From positions 1-14,728 of the forward strand of contig CAMYMX010000026.1 of the NCBI GenBank assembly GCA_947259605.1: a stretch of 14,728 bases of DNA, written 5' to 3'. Positions within the stretch are counted from its first letter, which is position 1, and each line of letters begins with the position of its first letter. Origin of the DNA: an uncultured Polyangiaceae bacterium. Its GTDB lineage: Bacteria > Myxococcota_A > Polyangia > Polyangiales > Houyiibacteriaceae. Positions 13,884 through 14,728 of the stretch are shown in pieces. Under the pieces are notes generated by a model, which had not been told where the DNA came from, searched no databases, and saw only the letters and a program-made list of their open reading frames with translations. The translations under genes and the position numbers were made by a program.

Positions 13884-14728
13884 GTCGAAGCGCTCGCAGT
13901 AGCCGGACAGGCGCTCCCGAATCTCGTCGGCGCTGAGCCCAAAGCCCTCGGGGCTGTGAATGTGCACGTCCCGAACCTTTCGATGCTCGGCGTCGACCAT
14001 CGCAGCCATCGCCGCGCGCGCCGGTTCGCTCAGCTCCATCCCGAGTTCTCGGTACGCCTGCGCCATCGTACCAATTGGGTCGCGGCGCACGTCCGTGTGA
14101 CGCATATGGGCCACCCTTCCGGACGCTAGTGCGTCGACCTTCTGGAGGGCGGTTTCGAGCGAAGCCGGAAGGTAGCTGTGGAGGAGCTCGGGGCCCAGCG
14201 CGTGAGGGTCGACGTCGTCGCTGAAGAGCGCGCGGGTATAAGCATAAAGGCTGCAGAGCGAGCTCATCGTCGTCGCCGGGTCGCGATGCGTGAATACGAA
14301 TCGTGCGTTGGGAAAAAGCTCGAGAATCGTGTCGACGAACACCGAATGGGTTGGATCCTTGAGCGCGAACTGGCTGCCGTGTGGCCGGTAGTGCTGGACC
14401 AGCTGGAGCTGCTGTCGATATTGACCGTACGCGATGCGAGGATCTTGTCCGTGAAGCCATTCGATGTAGCCCGGGGCACGATACTGCACGTTGTACTGCA
14501 GCGTCCGGAACACGTTGGTGAAGAGCGCGACGCATTCTTCGGGCTCACGCGCGCCCATTGGATGAATGGCCTCGTAGTTCGGAGAGATGCTCTGCAACTG
14601 TTCGAGAAGGTGCGCGAGCTGCTCCGGGCGATCGTCCTTGCCGCTCCTCGGAGGCACCGGATACATGCTTTCCCAGTAGGGCATCGTCCGCGTGTCCGGG
14701 TCTTGGGCGAGCAGGCGGTGAACAAACG
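13878..14728 (-). CDS. Sulfotransferase family protein, 5' end cut by window edge
   Basis: The minus-strand frame is open from its TGA (13880-13878) to the window end, giving 282 residues without the N-terminus. An internal ATG at 14684 is not the likely start: the frame upstream of it reads FVHRLLAQDPDTRT, which continues the conserved sulfotransferase sequence after the PAPS-binding 'PRSGTT' loop. That loop would lie just beyond base 14728. Visible family features are MPYWESMYPVPP, the FALKDPTHSVFVDTILELFPNARFVFTHRDP block (3'-phosphate-binding arginine in HRDP, serines in TTMSSLCSLY), and a C-terminal RFDL end. Such enzymes transfer sulfate from PAPS to a hydroxyl or amine of a small molecule or lipid. 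The acceptor is unknown. Its last two codons overlap the convergent DUF1523 gene. Confidence 0.88.
   Translation of the reverse strand, partial: FVHRLLAQDPDTRTMPYWESMYPVPPRSGKDDRPEQLAHLLEQLQSISPNYEAIHPMGAREPEECVALFTNVFRTLQYNVQYRAPGYIEWLHGQDPRIAYGQYRQQLQLVQHYRPHGSQFALKDPTHSVFVDTILELFPNARFVFTHRDPATTMSSLCSLYAYTRALFSDDVDPHALGPELLHSYLPASLETALQKVDALASGRVAHMRHTDVRRDPIGTMAQAYRELGMELSEPARAAMAAMVDAEHRKVRDVHIHSPEGFGLSADEIRERLSGYCERFDL

Noticed and set aside
14684..14728. ATG 14684 as the true start of the sulfotransferase
   Set aside because: The frame stays open to the window end, and the upstream residues FVHRLLAQDPD continue the conserved sequence after the PAPS loop, so the gene is truncated rather than short.
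1..14728. Mobile element, defence island or biosynthetic cluster
   Set aside because: There is no transposase, integrase, toxin-antitoxin pair, restriction, cas or modular synthase gene, and base composition looks uniform by eye.

Overview
This is a GC-rich chromosomal window in which thirteen genes fill nearly all of the sequence. Two are cut by the window edges: the small membrane-protein gene at the left and the sulfotransferase gene at the right. I see no rRNA, tRNA, CRISPR array, insertion sequence, integrase or phage gene. The gene mix (membrane-anchored YtcJ-type amidohydrolase, arylsulfatase, PAPS-type sulfotransferase, SCCPDH-like oxidoreductase, amidase, many short uncharacterised envelope proteins) and the frequent GTG/TTG starts suggest a Myxococcota or other former-deltaproteobacterial genome. 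That placement is an inference from gene content, not from a marker gene.

Layout. 1-105 (-): start of a small membrane protein, running off the left edge. 106-434: non-coding, nothing recognised. 435-1409 (+): quinone-oxidoreductase-like MDR enzyme. It converges on 1453-2764 (-), a two-gene set of exported proteins (DUF2147-like, then DUF4412-like). A divergent intergenic region with a perfect AGTGC/GCACT inverted repeat (2765-2883) leads into a plus-strand block: anchored amidohydrolase (2884-4602), GtrA-like protein (4624-5046) and Na/Pi cotransporter with a PhoU-like tail (5083-6735). After 112 bp with a plausible promoter overlapping an inverted repeat comes an arylsulfatase (6848-8389). 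It converges, across a short inverted repeat, on an unrecognised cytosolic helical protein (8429-9445, -). Then on plus come an amidase (9559-11034), a hexanucleotide tandem repeat (11029-11100), an SCCPDH/trans-acting enoyl-reductase-like protein (11115-12356), a radical SAM protein (12421-13293) and a DUF1523 membrane protein (13359-13883). The last of these overlaps tail-to-tail with a sulfotransferase (13878-14728, -) that leaves the window on its N-terminal side.

How the genes fit together. Most look like independent housekeeping or accessory metabolism rather than one pathway. The closest spacing is amidohydrolase-GtrA-Na/Pi (21 and 36 bp gaps) and the DUF2147/DUF4412 pair (37 bp, or overlapping if the longer start is used). 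A sulfate-ester hydrolase and a sulfotransferase in one 15 kb window hint at sulfated metabolites, but they are not in one operon.

I did not find a convincing new multi-gene system. The signals most worth a second look are the degenerate GGCACT hexamer array, which contains the amidase stop codon and fills the leader of the next gene, the unrecognised 338-residue protein, and the odd start of the DUF2147-like gene.
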